From contig CAZRGM010000039.1 in assembly GCA_964599635.1 (NCBI GenBank), positions 62,001-126,000 on the forward strand: 64,000 bases of DNA, read 5' to 3'. The stretch's first letter is position 1. Each line of letters begins with the position of its first letter. The translations under genes were made by a program, and so were the position numbers. Of the stretch, positions 1 to 7,678 are shown piece by piece. The stretch comes from WJMT01 sp964599635. GTDB taxonomy: Bacteria; Acidobacteriota; Aminicenantia; Aminicenantales; Aminicenantaceae. The notes beneath the pieces were generated by a model. That model was not told where the DNA came from. It made no database searches and was given only the letters and a program-made list of their open reading frames with translations.

Positions 1-237
1 TTTTTCATGCCTTTTTGTTCGCCTAATAGCAATAATGAATACCGCGGTAACCAGTGCAGCTCCGATGGATGCTTCCGCCATAGCAACATCCGGAGCCTGG
101 AGAAAATAAAAAAGGATAGCGGCAATGAGGCTAACCATGCATGAAGAAATCACTGCATTCATGAGATCTTTAAAAAACATGGCAGCGATGGCTCCAGCAA
201 GCATTAATAGAATAAGTAATGAAACAATGTATATCAT
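1..237 (-). CDS. MbhD-like (DUF4040) subunit of Mrp/Mbh antiporter, partial
   Basis: The 3' end of this gene lies outside the window; 79 codons are visible. The protein is hydrophobic with three membrane segments. It carries the APDVAMAEASIGAAL block typical of the MbhD/DUF4040 domain found in membrane-bound hydrogenase and Mrp-type Na+/H+ antiporter complexes. Its ATG overlaps the TGA of the upstream mnhG-like gene by four bases (ATGA), so the two are probably translationally coupled. The order E-F-G-MbhD matches the start of Mbh/Mrp operons, and the next genes beyond the left edge should be the B, C and D/A subunits. Family assignment is good. Whether the complex is a stand-alone antiporter or part of a hydrogenase cannot be seen here. 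Confidence 0.82.
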   Translation of the reverse strand, partial: MIYIVSLLILLMLAGAIAAMFFKDLMNAVISSCMVSLIAAILFYFLQAPDVAMAEASIGAALVTAVFIIAIRRTKRHEK

Positions 238-566
238 TTTTCTTCCTTGAATTTCTCAAAATCCTCTGTTTTATCCACAACACTTTGATCGCAAAGAGGG
301 GTGCCGCTTTTACGTGAAGCCCTGCCGATGGCATGGCTAGAGATAGGATTAGTTACCAAGACAAAAAGGGCGATGAGGAGAGCTTTCCAGAACCAGGATG
401 GCTCTATAATTCCGATTCCCACTATAGTGAAGAAAGCCCCCAATGTGGTGCATTTGGTTCCCGCTTGGATTCGGTTATAAACGTCAGGAAGCCGAAAAAC
501 ACCAAGATTTCCAAGAAATAGAAATATCGTCCCAATTCCTGTAATAGCTATTCCTAAAATTTCCAT
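234..566 (-). CDS. mnhG: Na+/H+ antiporter subunit G (MnhG/PhaG family)
   Basis: A 110-residue protein of normal MnhG length. It has three predicted membrane helices and the LGVFRLPDVYNRIQAGTKCT block diagnostic of the family, followed by a TNPISSHAIGRAS segment. MnhG is a small integral subunit of the multisubunit cation/proton antiporter in the cytoplasmic membrane; its exact role in ion translocation is not established. It starts directly after the mnhF stop, with no spacer, and its own stop overlaps the next start by ATGA. This is a tight operon transcribed leftwards. Confidence 0.93.
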   Translation of the reverse strand: MEILGIAITGIGTIFLFLGNLGVFRLPDVYNRIQAGTKCTTLGAFFTIVGIGIIEPSWFWKALLIALFVLVTNPISSHAIGRASRKSGTPLCDQSVVDKTEDFEKFKEEK

Positions 567-827
567 TTAAATCCCTCTTTCTAGGAACCGGGCAATGGCA
601 ACTAATCCGACAAAAGCCAACACTGAATACACCAGACTCACATCTAGATAGATGTATCTTTTAAAGAAAAAAGCCAAAAGGACGAGCAAGGCGACAACTG
701 TGGTCGTGATCGTATCCACAGCCACAGCTCGGTCTGATGCGGTAGGTCCCTTCAACATTCTTAAAAAAGAAAGGAAAATGCCTAGGCAAATAATAATTAA
801 AAAAATATAAACAATTGTTTCACTCAT
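567..827 (-). CDS. mnhF: Na+/H+ antiporter subunit F (MnhF/PhaF family)
   Basis: An 86-residue, three-helix membrane protein. The RMLKGPTASDRAVAVDTI segment after the first helix is the family hallmark. Length is normal for MnhF. It begins immediately after the TGA of mnhE and ends immediately before the mnhG start, consistent with co-translation as one complex. It is a small subunit of an Mrp/Mbh-type secondary cation/proton antiporter in the inner membrane. Related MrpF proteins are also linked to cholate efflux in some bacteria, but nothing here speaks to that. Confidence 0.93.
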   Translation of the reverse strand: MSETIVYIFLIIICLGIFLSFLRMLKGPTASDRAVAVDTITTTVVALLVLLAFFFKRYIYLDVSLVYSVLAFVGLVAIARFLERGI

Positions 828-1349
828 TCATGCAAATATCACTCTCAAATATTTTTCAAACCTTTCGCCGATGATCTTGGTGGCCTTTTGGGTGTCTTCT
901 GATCGGACGTTGATCCAGTGAATGAGCAGCTTATCGTCTAGAATATCCAGAGTAAAAGTTCCGGGAGTCAATGTAATAGAATTTGCGAGGATCATTTTTG
1001 CAATATCCTGCTTCAATTGTGTTTTGATGATGACGATTCCGGGCTTAATGGGCATTTTTGGATGAATCACGCGATAAGCCACATCAATATTCGCCATGAT
1101 GATTTCTTTGAAAAGTACGATGACATAGGCCACGGAAAATGCGATTCGTTTGGCACTCAGTGGAGGCAGTCCCAATCCGACATAATATTTATACAGAATC
1201 AGAGAAAGAATGAGGCTGATAATGATGCCGATACTGATTTCCTGCCAGTGAAAGCTTAATGTTAATAAAAGCCAAATAATAAAAAGTATCAAAAAAAGAT
1301 AAATAAAACTTTTTAAACAAAAACTTGTTTTGTTCTTAGTTTCTGCCAT
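828..1349 (-). CDS. mnhE: Na+/H+ antiporter subunit E (MnhE family)
   Basis: Two or three N-terminal membrane helices are followed by a cytoplasmic domain with LANSITLTPGTFTLDI, the MnhE signature, and a short C-terminal alpha/beta region. It is the first gene of the visible antiporter operon. The open frame extends to a TTG at 1391. I placed the start at the internal ATG at 1349, which gives 173 residues, close to the family's usual length; an ATG at 1364 is also possible. None has a strong ribosome-binding site. The gene is separated from the upstream repeat element by about 250 bases, where the operon promoter would be expected. Confidence 0.88.
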   Translation of the reverse strand: MAETKNKTSFCLKSFIYLFLILFIIWLLLTLSFHWQEISIGIIISLILSLILYKYYVGLGLPPLSAKRIAFSVAYVIVLFKEIIMANIDVAYRVIHPKMPIKPGIVIIKTQLKQDIAKMILANSITLTPGTFTLDILDDKLLIHWINVRSEDTQKATKIIGERFEKYLRVIFA

Positions 1350-1414
1350 AGCCTGAAGGAGCATTTTAAAGGGATAGATTTTAAAAGGCAAGTACTTTTT
1401 TGATTTTCTTGTTA

Positions 1415-1443
1415 TTGACTGAACAGATGAGTTTGTGTACTAT
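1415..1443 (+). promoter_or_regulatory. Putative sigma-70 promoter
   Basis: TTGACT, a 17-base spacer and TACTAT. It points right towards the small gene at 1874, about 430 bases away and across a repeat element. No gene lies nearer on this strand. The rest of 1392-1602 shows nothing else recognisable. Confidence 0.35.
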
Positions 1444-1598
1444 TTATATCTGGCTGGTTAGATTTGATAAAATCCAAAAAAACAATCATAAATCACTCTA
1501 AAAAAGTTCAATTTAAGAAGAATCAGGAATAGAAAAGAAGGATTTGAAGGGGGGTTGAGAGTGATGAGATGTTTTTATGGATTTAATTTTTTAGTCAA

Positions 1599-1857
1599 TA
1601 AGCCTGGTTATTCACGAGTCAAGATTGCTGTAGATGCGAGACACAAGGCATGAAGGTGGGATCTTTCATTGCGAATGCCTTGGTACAAAGCAGATGCCGT
1701 GAGATTGGCTCGCCTGAAAGGAAAAAAATGGCGATTCAAATGAAAAAGGCTCAAAAGAAAAATGTTCCATTCATTGTTCTTGAAAAAATCATGCAGATCG
1801 CTGAAAATGAAATAATAATGGATGTATCGCCGTTTTTTTATGAAGTGTTCAGGTAAG
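1599..1857 (+). mobile_element. MITE-like element, copy A (251 bp plus TAAG flanks)
   Basis: The element runs 1603-1853 (251 bp). It begins with CCTGGTTATTCACGAGTC and ends with TATGAAGTGTTCAGG, imperfect inverted repeats of each other. A matching TAAG lies on each side (1599-1602 and 1854-1857), as expected for a 4-bp target duplication. It aligns along its whole length with the copies at 38797-39047 (same length) and 49348-49565. A 68-codon open frame at 1650-1856 inside it is not conserved in the other copies, so I treat the element as non-coding. It ends 20 bases before the start of the gene at 1874. Confidence 0.85.
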
Positions 1858-1873
1858 ATATTGAAAGGAGAAG

Positions 1874-2227
1874 ATGATGAAGGTTGATAATGAAGAAATC
1901 TTTGCCATGAAGGCAGGAGAAGAACTTGATAAAAAAATTGCTTCTGAACTTATGGATGGGGTGCCCGATCGCTACTCGGAAGACCTTTATTCTGCTTGGA
2001 AAGTCATGAAGAAACTGGAAGAAATGGGTTGGAGAATGGATATTATGTCGTCTTTAAAGGGGGAAAATGTGGGAGGAGTCTTGATGTCTCACGGGAATCC
2101 GATTAGCTTCAATTATCTGGTCGGAAGAAATGTGGAGAGTGATAGCCTTCCTGAAGCAATCTGTAGGGCTGCCTTGCTCATTGTTAATAATTCTCAGCGG
2201 ATTGCTGATCTTGAATCAAAATTTTAA
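1874..2227 (+). CDS. Small protein resembling phage ABA-sandwich domain proteins
   Basis: 117 residues, soluble, no signal peptide. The pattern KAGEELDKKIASELM, then YSEDLYSAWKVMKKLEEMG, then PEAICRAALLIV is what I recall for the phage ABA-sandwich family (PF18066-like), usually seen in prophages and mobile DNA. No function is established. A good GAAAGGAG site precedes the tandem ATGs at 1874 and 1877. The gene is alone: repeat copy A ends 20 bases upstream and a repeat-end-like sequence begins exactly at its stop codon. It may therefore have been brought in with, or bracketed by, mobile DNA. Family call moderate. Confidence 0.6.
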   Translation: MMKVDNEEIFAMKAGEELDKKIASELMDGVPDRYSEDLYSAWKVMKKLEEMGWRMDIMSSLKGENVGGVLMSHGNPISFNYLVGRNVESDSLPEAICRAALLIVNNSQRIADLESKF

Positions 2228-2255
2228 TCGCTATTTTTTTTATAAATTGATCAGG
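2227..2255 (+). repeat. Possible solo right end of the MITE family
   Basis: The 29 bases from the stop codon of the preceding gene resemble the right terminus of copies A and B: ATCGCTATTTTTTTTATAAAT followed closely by CAGG and then TTAAA. About 28 of 34 positions agree with copy B by eye, allowing one insertion. No convincing left end is visible nearby. Confidence 0.4.
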
Positions 2256-2280
2256 TTAAAAGAGCTGCAAAAATTTTTGA

Positions 2281-3309
2281 GTGACTGACATGAAAGAAGC
2301 GCTATTTTACGAAAAGCTGGACAATAAAAAAGTCAGATGCCGTTTGTGTGCTTTTAACTGTATGCTTCGGGAAGGAAGAGAAGGAATATGCCGAGTCAAA
2401 AAGAACATAGGTGGAAAACTTTATACTTTTGTTTACGATAAGCTGATTGCAGCTAATCCAGATCCCATTGAGAAGAAACCATCTTATCATTTTGCACCAG
2501 GCACTCACACTTACTCCATAACCACACCAGGTTGTAATTGGAAGTGTAAATACTGTCAGAACTGGAATATCAGTCAGGGAGAAATAGAAGGGTGGGAATT
2601 ATCCCCTGAAGAGATTGTTAAGAATGCAAAATCATATGATTGTCAGGGTATAAGTTATACTTATGGAGAGCCGACTATATTTTATGAGCTAACCTATGAT
2701 ACGGCAAAATTAGCTCATAAGGAAGGGATGTACAATACCTATGTCACTAACGGCTATATCAATCCGGAACCCATCAAACAAATCGCTCCTTATTTGGATG
2801 AAGTCACGGTTGATTTTAAGGGCTCTGGTGATAAGGAGTTTATGAGAAAATTTTCTAAAGCTCCTGGGCCTGAACCCATTTTCCGTGCGCTAAAGGAGTA
2901 TAAAAAACAAGGTGTTTTTATAGAAATCACTGACCTCATTGTCCCCAAAATGGGGGATTCGATGGAGAGGGTAGGAGAATTAGTCGACTGGATAATGGAT
3001 AACCTGGGAGATGAGACCCCTCTTCATTTTTTGAGATTCTTTCCAGCCTATATGGTTAAGGATCTTCCCAGTACTCCCATTGAAACTTTAGAAAATGCCT
3101 ATCATAGAGCCAAAGATAAGGGAATGAAATATGTCTATTTAGGGAATGTTGGAGGCAAAGGAAACAATACTTACTGTCCTGAGTGCGGGGAACTTCTTAT
3201 TGAAAGACGGGGGATGAGTCTATTGAGAAACAGAATCAAAAACGGGAAATGTCCTTTTTGTGGGGCTAAAATTAATATAGCTGGAGAGAGATGGATTCAA
3301 AAGGGATAA
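2281..3309 (+). CDS. amrS: AmmeMemoRadiSam-type radical SAM enzyme (AmrS/PflA-like)
   Basis: A 342-residue soluble radical SAM protein. The cluster motif CNWKCKYC (C85, C89, C92) binds the 4Fe-4S that cleaves S-adenosylmethionine. A cysteine-rich N-terminus (C20, C23, C27, C37) and a C-terminal zinc-ribbon-like pair (CPECG and CPFCG) are the layout of the COG1180/AmrS family rather than true pyruvate-formate-lyase activases. In many genomes AmrS sits beside AMMECR1 and Memo-like genes; neither is in this window. Substrate is unknown for the family. The frame opens with GTG at 2281, with ATG at 2290 as alternative; neither has a clear ribosome site. Confidence 0.85.
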   Translation: MTDMKEALFYEKLDNKKVRCRLCAFNCMLREGREGICRVKKNIGGKLYTFVYDKLIAANPDPIEKKPSYHFAPGTHTYSITTPGCNWKCKYCQNWNISQGEIEGWELSPEEIVKNAKSYDCQGISYTYGEPTIFYELTYDTAKLAHKEGMYNTYVTNGYINPEPIKQIAPYLDEVTVDFKGSGDKEFMRKFSKAPGPEPIFRALKEYKKQGVFIEITDLIVPKMGDSMERVGELVDWIMDNLGDETPLHFLRFFPAYMVKDLPSTPIETLENAYHRAKDKGMKYVYLGNVGGKGNNTYCPECGELLIERRGMSLLRNRIKNGKCPFCGAKINIAGERWIQKG

Positions 3310-3319
3310 AATAATAGGT

Positions 3320-4522
3320 TCATTTTTTTTTAAGAAGAGAAGAAGCGGCAATGTTGGCGATTTTACTGCGCAGGGAGATCACTGAACCTTGGTCATCCGG
3401 GTGCACCCTGTTTGTGAGAAGGATCACATAGATCTGAGTTTCAGGATCTATCCACAAGGATGTCCCTGTGTAACCGGTATGACCAAAGGAATAGGGTCCG
3501 AAGAGGTCGCCTCCGCTTGATGAATAAGCGGAATTCAGATCCCAGCCATATCCCCGGCCTGAAAAATAAGCGTGTCTGCAGATTTCAGTCATCCTTTCTA
3601 CACCCAGAGGGCTTAGGATTCTGACCCCATTGTATTTTCCTTTATTGAGAAGCATTTGGGCATAAATTGAAAGATCATGGGCGGTAGAAAAAAGACCCGC
3701 GTTTCCAGAGATTCCTCCCAAAAGCCTTGCCAAAGGATCATGTACAAAGCCTTTGAGAAATAAATCGTTAGCGATTTCAGTGGGAACACACCTTTGTTTT
3801 AATTCCTCGGGGGGATTGAAAAGAGTGTGGTTCATGCCCAGAGGATGGAAAATGTTTTCTTTTGAGAATTCAGCTACATTTTTTCCGGTTATTTCTTTAA
3901 TGATATAAGAAAGACATATGAAATCCAGACAGGAATAATGGAATTCTTTCCCAGGAGGGTTTGTTTTGTTTAGAGATGCAATATAAGTGACCAGGTTCTT
4001 AAGGGTACAGAAGCTTCCAAAATTAGGCTCGATGTTATCTTGTTCCAGGTAGGGAGGAAGACCCGAGGTATGGGTTAGAAGGTGCCAGATTTGAATTTCT
4101 TCTCCGGATTGACCCTGCTCATTGATAAAGGGTTTGAAACTTGGAATGTAGTCTCTAACTTTCTCCCTTAGGTGGAGCTTTCCTCTCTCCACCAGAATCA
4201 TGATTGAGGTGGCTGTGGCAATGGGTTTGGTGAGTGAGGCCAGATCAAAAATCATATCATCTTTCATGGGTTTTGGTTGCGGTATCCATTGAGAATTCCC
4301 ATAGGCTCTAGTGAATCTAACTTTTTCTTTTCTGCCTATCTTTACCACAGCTCCTGGAATATCTTTATTTTCAATGGATTGATGGATGACGTCATTAATT
4401 CTCAGCAGGTGCTGTTGGGATATTTCTGGTTCTATGGGTTTATTTTTTACGGGTTTTTGGATTTGGCACTGAGCCGAAAGAAAAAAAAGACAGATAAAAA
4501 AGACTCTGTTTAATTTCCTCAT
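3320..4522 (-). CDS. Exported serine beta-lactamase-fold hydrolase
   Basis: A class C beta-lactamase/esterase-type protein. It has the SxxK active-site motif SLTK, a YSC in the YxN position, and HTGYTG as the C-terminal KTG-like triad. Such proteins act as D,D-peptidases, esterases or amidases; substrate cannot be told. The open frame continues upstream to 4666. I start at the ATG at 4522 because it yields a signal peptide (MRKLNRVFFICLFFLSA, then QC), giving 400 residues. It is monocistronic and divergent from the antiporter gene at 4771. Its end lies 10 bases from the end of the convergent amrS. Confidence 0.85.
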   Translation of the reverse strand: MRKLNRVFFICLFFLSAQCQIQKPVKNKPIEPEISQQHLLRINDVIHQSIENKDIPGAVVKIGRKEKVRFTRAYGNSQWIPQPKPMKDDMIFDLASLTKPIATATSIMILVERGKLHLREKVRDYIPSFKPFINEQGQSGEEIQIWHLLTHTSGLPPYLEQDNIEPNFGSFCTLKNLVTYIASLNKTNPPGKEFHYSCLDFICLSYIIKEITGKNVAEFSKENIFHPLGMNHTLFNPPEELKQRCVPTEIANDLFLKGFVHDPLARLLGGISGNAGLFSTAHDLSIYAQMLLNKGKYNGVRILSPLGVERMTEICRHAYFSGRGYGWDLNSAYSSSGGDLFGPYSFGHTGYTGTSLWIDPETQIYVILLTNRVHPDDQGSVISLRSKIANIAASSLLKKK

Positions 4523-4667
4523 GGTTTCACCAACAAACTCATTATAAGAATTCATATCCAAATAGGGAAGGAATAATTGATTATTGCCTGTAAATATGAT
4601 ATAAAATTTATTTATTTGAGCGATTTGGCAAGAGTTCTTTTGGGAAAAGATTAGTGAGGAATGCATG

Positions 4668-4691
4668 ATTATTCCCCTTAGGGGGAATAAT
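4668..4691. promoter_or_regulatory. Perfect 10-bp inverted repeat between divergent genes
   Basis: ATTATTCCCC, loop TTAG, GGGGAATAAT. It lies between two divergent genes, about 145 bases from one start and 80 from the other. No T-run follows on either strand, so an operator or processing site is more likely than a terminator. Confidence 0.4.
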
Positions 4692-4770
4692 TTCAGTGAA
4701 ACTCAGGAAAAATCTTTCTGTTGTTAAAGTTGTTTTCTATTCAACGAATAGACTTAAATGGAGAGGATAA

Positions 4771-6465
4771 TTGTTTGATCAAGTTTTAGATTTTTTTTCG
4801 AAAATATCAGGAATCCATTTGAATATACTGGTCCTTTTAGGATTGGCATTATTCGGAGGGACTTTTGGAGGCCGTTTATTTCAAAGACTTCGGATACCGC
4901 AGGTTGTGGGATATATTGCCGTAGGAATTCTTTTGGGTCAGACGGGAGCCAATATCGTCAATAAACAAGTTGTGGAGTCCTTTTATCTTTTCAATTATTT
5001 TGCTCTCGGTCTCATTGGTTTTACTATCGGAGGAGAGTTAAAAAAAGAAACCTTCCTCAAGTACGGGAAGCAGATTATCTATGTGCTCATGTTTGAAGGG
5101 ATCGCTGCATTTGTTTTAGTCACTGTTCTGGTGGGAGTGGTGGGAAGCTTTTTGCTTAAAGATTCAAGTGTGGCCTGGGCTCTTGGATTGCTTTTAGGCG
5201 CTATCGCTTCGGCCACAGCTCCTGCTGCGACCACAAATGTTCTGTGGGAGTATAAGAGCAAAGGACCTTTGACCACCACTATTCTAGGTATTGTGGCTAT
5301 GGACGATGGCCTGGCTCTTCTTCTTTTCGCAGTGGCATCCAGTTTTGCTGGCCTGATATTGGGAAATGGAACTTCTGGTCTGTTGGGCGTGTTCATCTCA
5401 CCTTTGTACGAAATTTTGGGGTCCGTATTTATCGGTGCTTTTTCAGGATGGATTTTAAGCAAAATATTGGCAAAACACAGCGAAGAAGATCGAGTTCTTG
5501 CTTTTTCCATTGGGATTGTTCTTTTAACACTGGGGATAGCGCTTCTCCTCAATTTTGACATCCTTTTGGCTTCTATGTCATTGGGAGTCACAGTGGTCAA
5601 CTTAACTCCCCGAAAAAGTAAAGATATGTTTAAGCTCTTAGGAGGATTTACGCCTCCTATTTTTGTTCTTTTTTTTGTGCTGGTCGGATCTGAATTGAAC
5701 TTGAGTTATATGAGCATTCCACTGGTCTTGATCGCAGTTATCTATCTTATAGGGAGGACAGCAGGCAAAATGGCAGGCTCCACACTAGGAGCGCGGATAT
5801 CTCATGCTTCAAAGACGGTTCAGAAATATCTCCCTTGGTGTCTATTCAGTCAGGCAGGTGTGGCCATTGGACTTTCAATTTTAGCAGGGCATATGTTTCC
5901 AGGAGAAGTGAGTAACGCAATTGTCATCATCATCATCTCAACAGTTTTTGTTTTAGAGCTCACTGGCCCGACTTTTGTTAAAATGGCGGTGACCAAAGCT
6001 GGGGAAGCAGGACTTAATGTGACTGAAGAGGATTTGATAAGAAAAAGTAAAGTAAAGGATATAATGGATCAAAATCCTCCTCTTATTTATGATAATATGT
6101 ATTTAAACAGGATACTTGAAATATTCAGCAACAATGACAATCTTTATTATCCTGTAGTTGATAAAGATAAATATTTAAAGGGGATTATAACGATTGATCA
6201 CTTGAAAAAAACATTTATGCTTTCCGGATTGAATGAGTTTCTGATGGCTTTTGATTTAATGGAACCCGTGATTGCAGTCATCCACCCAGATACTTCTATG
6301 ACTGAAGCAAGGGATGAGATGGCAAGAAACCAAATGGAATGCCTTCCTGTTGTCACCAAGGACAATAAGTTAGTCGGGTTTATTGAATCCCGTTCTATAC
6401 AGAGACTTATCTCCCAAAAAATAGCTGAATTAGAAAGAAAATCCATGAATTTGGAAGCTTATTAA
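4771..6465 (+). CDS. CPA2-type cation:proton antiporter with C-terminal CBS pair
   Basis: 564 residues. Residues 1 to about 410 form a 12-13 helix KefB/NhaA-fold exchanger with alternating hydrophobic segments and a TAPAATTNVLWEYKSKGPL region. Residues about 425-555 hold two CBS domains (KVKDIMDQNPPL and LMEPVIAVIHPD), which in other proteins bind adenine nucleotides. The family exchanges Na+ or K+ for H+ across the cytoplasmic membrane. CBS domains here stand where RCK/KTN domains occur in KefB, suggesting nucleotide rather than NAD gating (inference). Start is TTG at 4771, eight bases after GGAGAGG. Ion specificity is not visible. Confidence 0.88.
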   Translation: MFDQVLDFFSKISGIHLNILVLLGLALFGGTFGGRLFQRLRIPQVVGYIAVGILLGQTGANIVNKQVVESFYLFNYFALGLIGFTIGGELKKETFLKYGKQIIYVLMFEGIAAFVLVTVLVGVVGSFLLKDSSVAWALGLLLGAIASATAPAATTNVLWEYKSKGPLTTTILGIVAMDDGLALLLFAVASSFAGLILGNGTSGLLGVFISPLYEILGSVFIGAFSGWILSKILAKHSEEDRVLAFSIGIVLLTLGIALLLNFDILLASMSLGVTVVNLTPRKSKDMFKLLGGFTPPIFVLFFVLVGSELNLSYMSIPLVLIAVIYLIGRTAGKMAGSTLGARISHASKTVQKYLPWCLFSQAGVAIGLSILAGHMFPGEVSNAIVIIIISTVFVLELTGPTFVKMAVTKAGEAGLNVTEEDLIRKSKVKDIMDQNPPLIYDNMYLNRILEIFSNNDNLYYPVVDKDKYLKGIITIDHLKKTFMLSGLNEFLMAFDLMEPVIAVIHPDTSMTEARDEMARNQMECLPVVTKDNKLVGFIESRSIQRLISQKIAELERKSMNLEAY

Positions 6466-6492
6466 CATAAAGAAGCGATAGGCGAGTCGATA

Positions 6493-7236
6493 ATGGATAC
6501 GTTATATAAACAAAAATTTCATGTCCGTAATTTTGAAGTTGACTTCAGCGGAAAACTGAAGGTAGAGACAATGCTTGATTTTCTTCAAGAGTCCGCAGCT
6601 CGACACGCTGAAAAATTAGGACTTTCTGGAGAAGATATGTTGAAAAAGAATCTTGCGTGGATCCTTTCCCGATACCATATAAGAATTCATTATTACCCGA
6701 GAAAAGGAGAAACGGTAGAAGTTATAACTTGGCCATCTTTGATCCAAGGGGTTTATACGTTACGTGAGTATGAGATATATACTTCAGAATTAAAAGCTGT
6801 GGAAGCTTCATCATCCTGGATGGCCGTTGATTTAAAAACGAAGAAACCCGTGAGAGTCAAAGAGAGTCTTTCTTCCTTTTTATTGGAGGCAAGAAGAGCT
6901 GTCAACGATGATTTTAAGCGGCTACCCGATTTTAATCACACTGATTTTGAAAAAAGGTTTCCCGTATTGAAAGCCAATCTTGACTTCAATCGTCATGTCA
7001 ATAATGTGGTGTATATTCACTGGGCTGTGGAGACAGTACCCAAAGAGATCATTATGGATTTAAGGCCGTTTAGAATAGAAGTCAACTATAAAAACGAAAC
7101 ATTTTATGGGGATTGGGTCACTTCACGGACCCAAAAAATGAGTGAAAAGGGGAATCCCCAGTTTATCCATTATCTTGTTCGGGAAAGTGATGGCCAGGAA
7201 ATTGCCCGTTTAAGAACAGAATGGGCTGATTTATGA
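6493..7236 (+). CDS. Acyl-ACP thioesterase (FatA/FatB-like double hotdog)
   Basis: 247 residues, cytoplasmic. The N-terminal hotdog starts with HVRNFEVDFSGKLKVETMLD, and the second hotdog carries NLDFNRHVNNVVYIHW, the family's conserved N-x-H-x-x-N region with the catalytic residues. It hydrolyses acyl-ACP to release free fatty acids. It lies 27 bases downstream of the antiporter gene in the same direction and may be co-transcribed. It ends about 40 bases from the convergent fxsA. Ribosome site is weak. Assignment is firm; chain-length preference cannot be predicted. Confidence 0.88.
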   Translation: MDTLYKQKFHVRNFEVDFSGKLKVETMLDFLQESAARHAEKLGLSGEDMLKKNLAWILSRYHIRIHYYPRKGETVEVITWPSLIQGVYTLREYEIYTSELKAVEASSSWMAVDLKTKKPVRVKESLSSFLLEARRAVNDDFKRLPDFNHTDFEKRFPVLKANLDFNRHVNNVVYIHWAVETVPKEIIMDLRPFRIEVNYKNETFYGDWVTSRTQKMSEKGNPQFIHYLVRESDGQEIARLRTEWADL

Positions 7237-7279
7237 TCTCGATGATCATCATTTCTTTTGATTGAATTGTTCATACTTT

Positions 7280-7672
7280 TCAATATCGATGGATAAACCA
7301 CTGTCCTGTGTTGATCTTGTTCTGTATGAGTTTTGCAGCCATTTTTTTATAAAAAAAGCGTGTCAGGGGAAGCAGCATGCTCAATCCCATAATGTCTGTC
7401 ATAAATCCTGGAGTCAGAAGAGCAAATCCCCCGATGAGAATAAAAAAGCCTTCTAACAATTCTTTGGCAGGGGTTTGTCCCTGTTCTATGGATTGATTGA
7501 TCTTCTGAATAATTTTTAAGCCCTGGCTTCTGGCAAGATAAGCTCCTATAATGCCTGTCATGATTATGATAAGGATGGTGTTGGGAGCCCCTATGAGTCC
7601 CCCGATTTCTATTAATATATAGAGCTCGATGATAGGAATCAATGTGAAGAGAAGAAGAAGTTTCAGAAACAT
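7280..7672 (-). CDS. fxsA: FxsA family membrane protein
   Basis: 130 residues with three to four membrane helices. FxsA signature features are present: IPIIELYILIEIGGLIG near the N-terminus, then TGIIGAYLARSQG, and GGFALLTPGFMTDIMGL. In E. coli FxsA interferes with phage T7 exclusion by F; its general cellular role is not known. It lies 6 bases downstream of the beta-lactamase/TPR gene and is transcribed with it. Confidence 0.92.
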   Translation of the reverse strand: MFLKLLLLFTLIPIIELYILIEIGGLIGAPNTILIIIMTGIIGAYLARSQGLKIIQKINQSIEQGQTPAKELLEGFFILIGGFALLTPGFMTDIMGLSMLLPLTRFFYKKMAAKLIQNKINTGQWFIHRY

Positions 7673-7678
7673 TTTATT

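Noticed and set aside
1650..1856. 68-codon open frame inside repeat copy A
   Set aside because: It lies wholly inside the miniature element, and the equivalent frames in copies B and C are shifted or stopped, so it is not conserved as protein.
5079..5600. 173-codon antisense frame within the antiporter gene
   Set aside because: Shadow of a well-supported gene; Pro/Arg/Thr-rich composition and no ribosome site.
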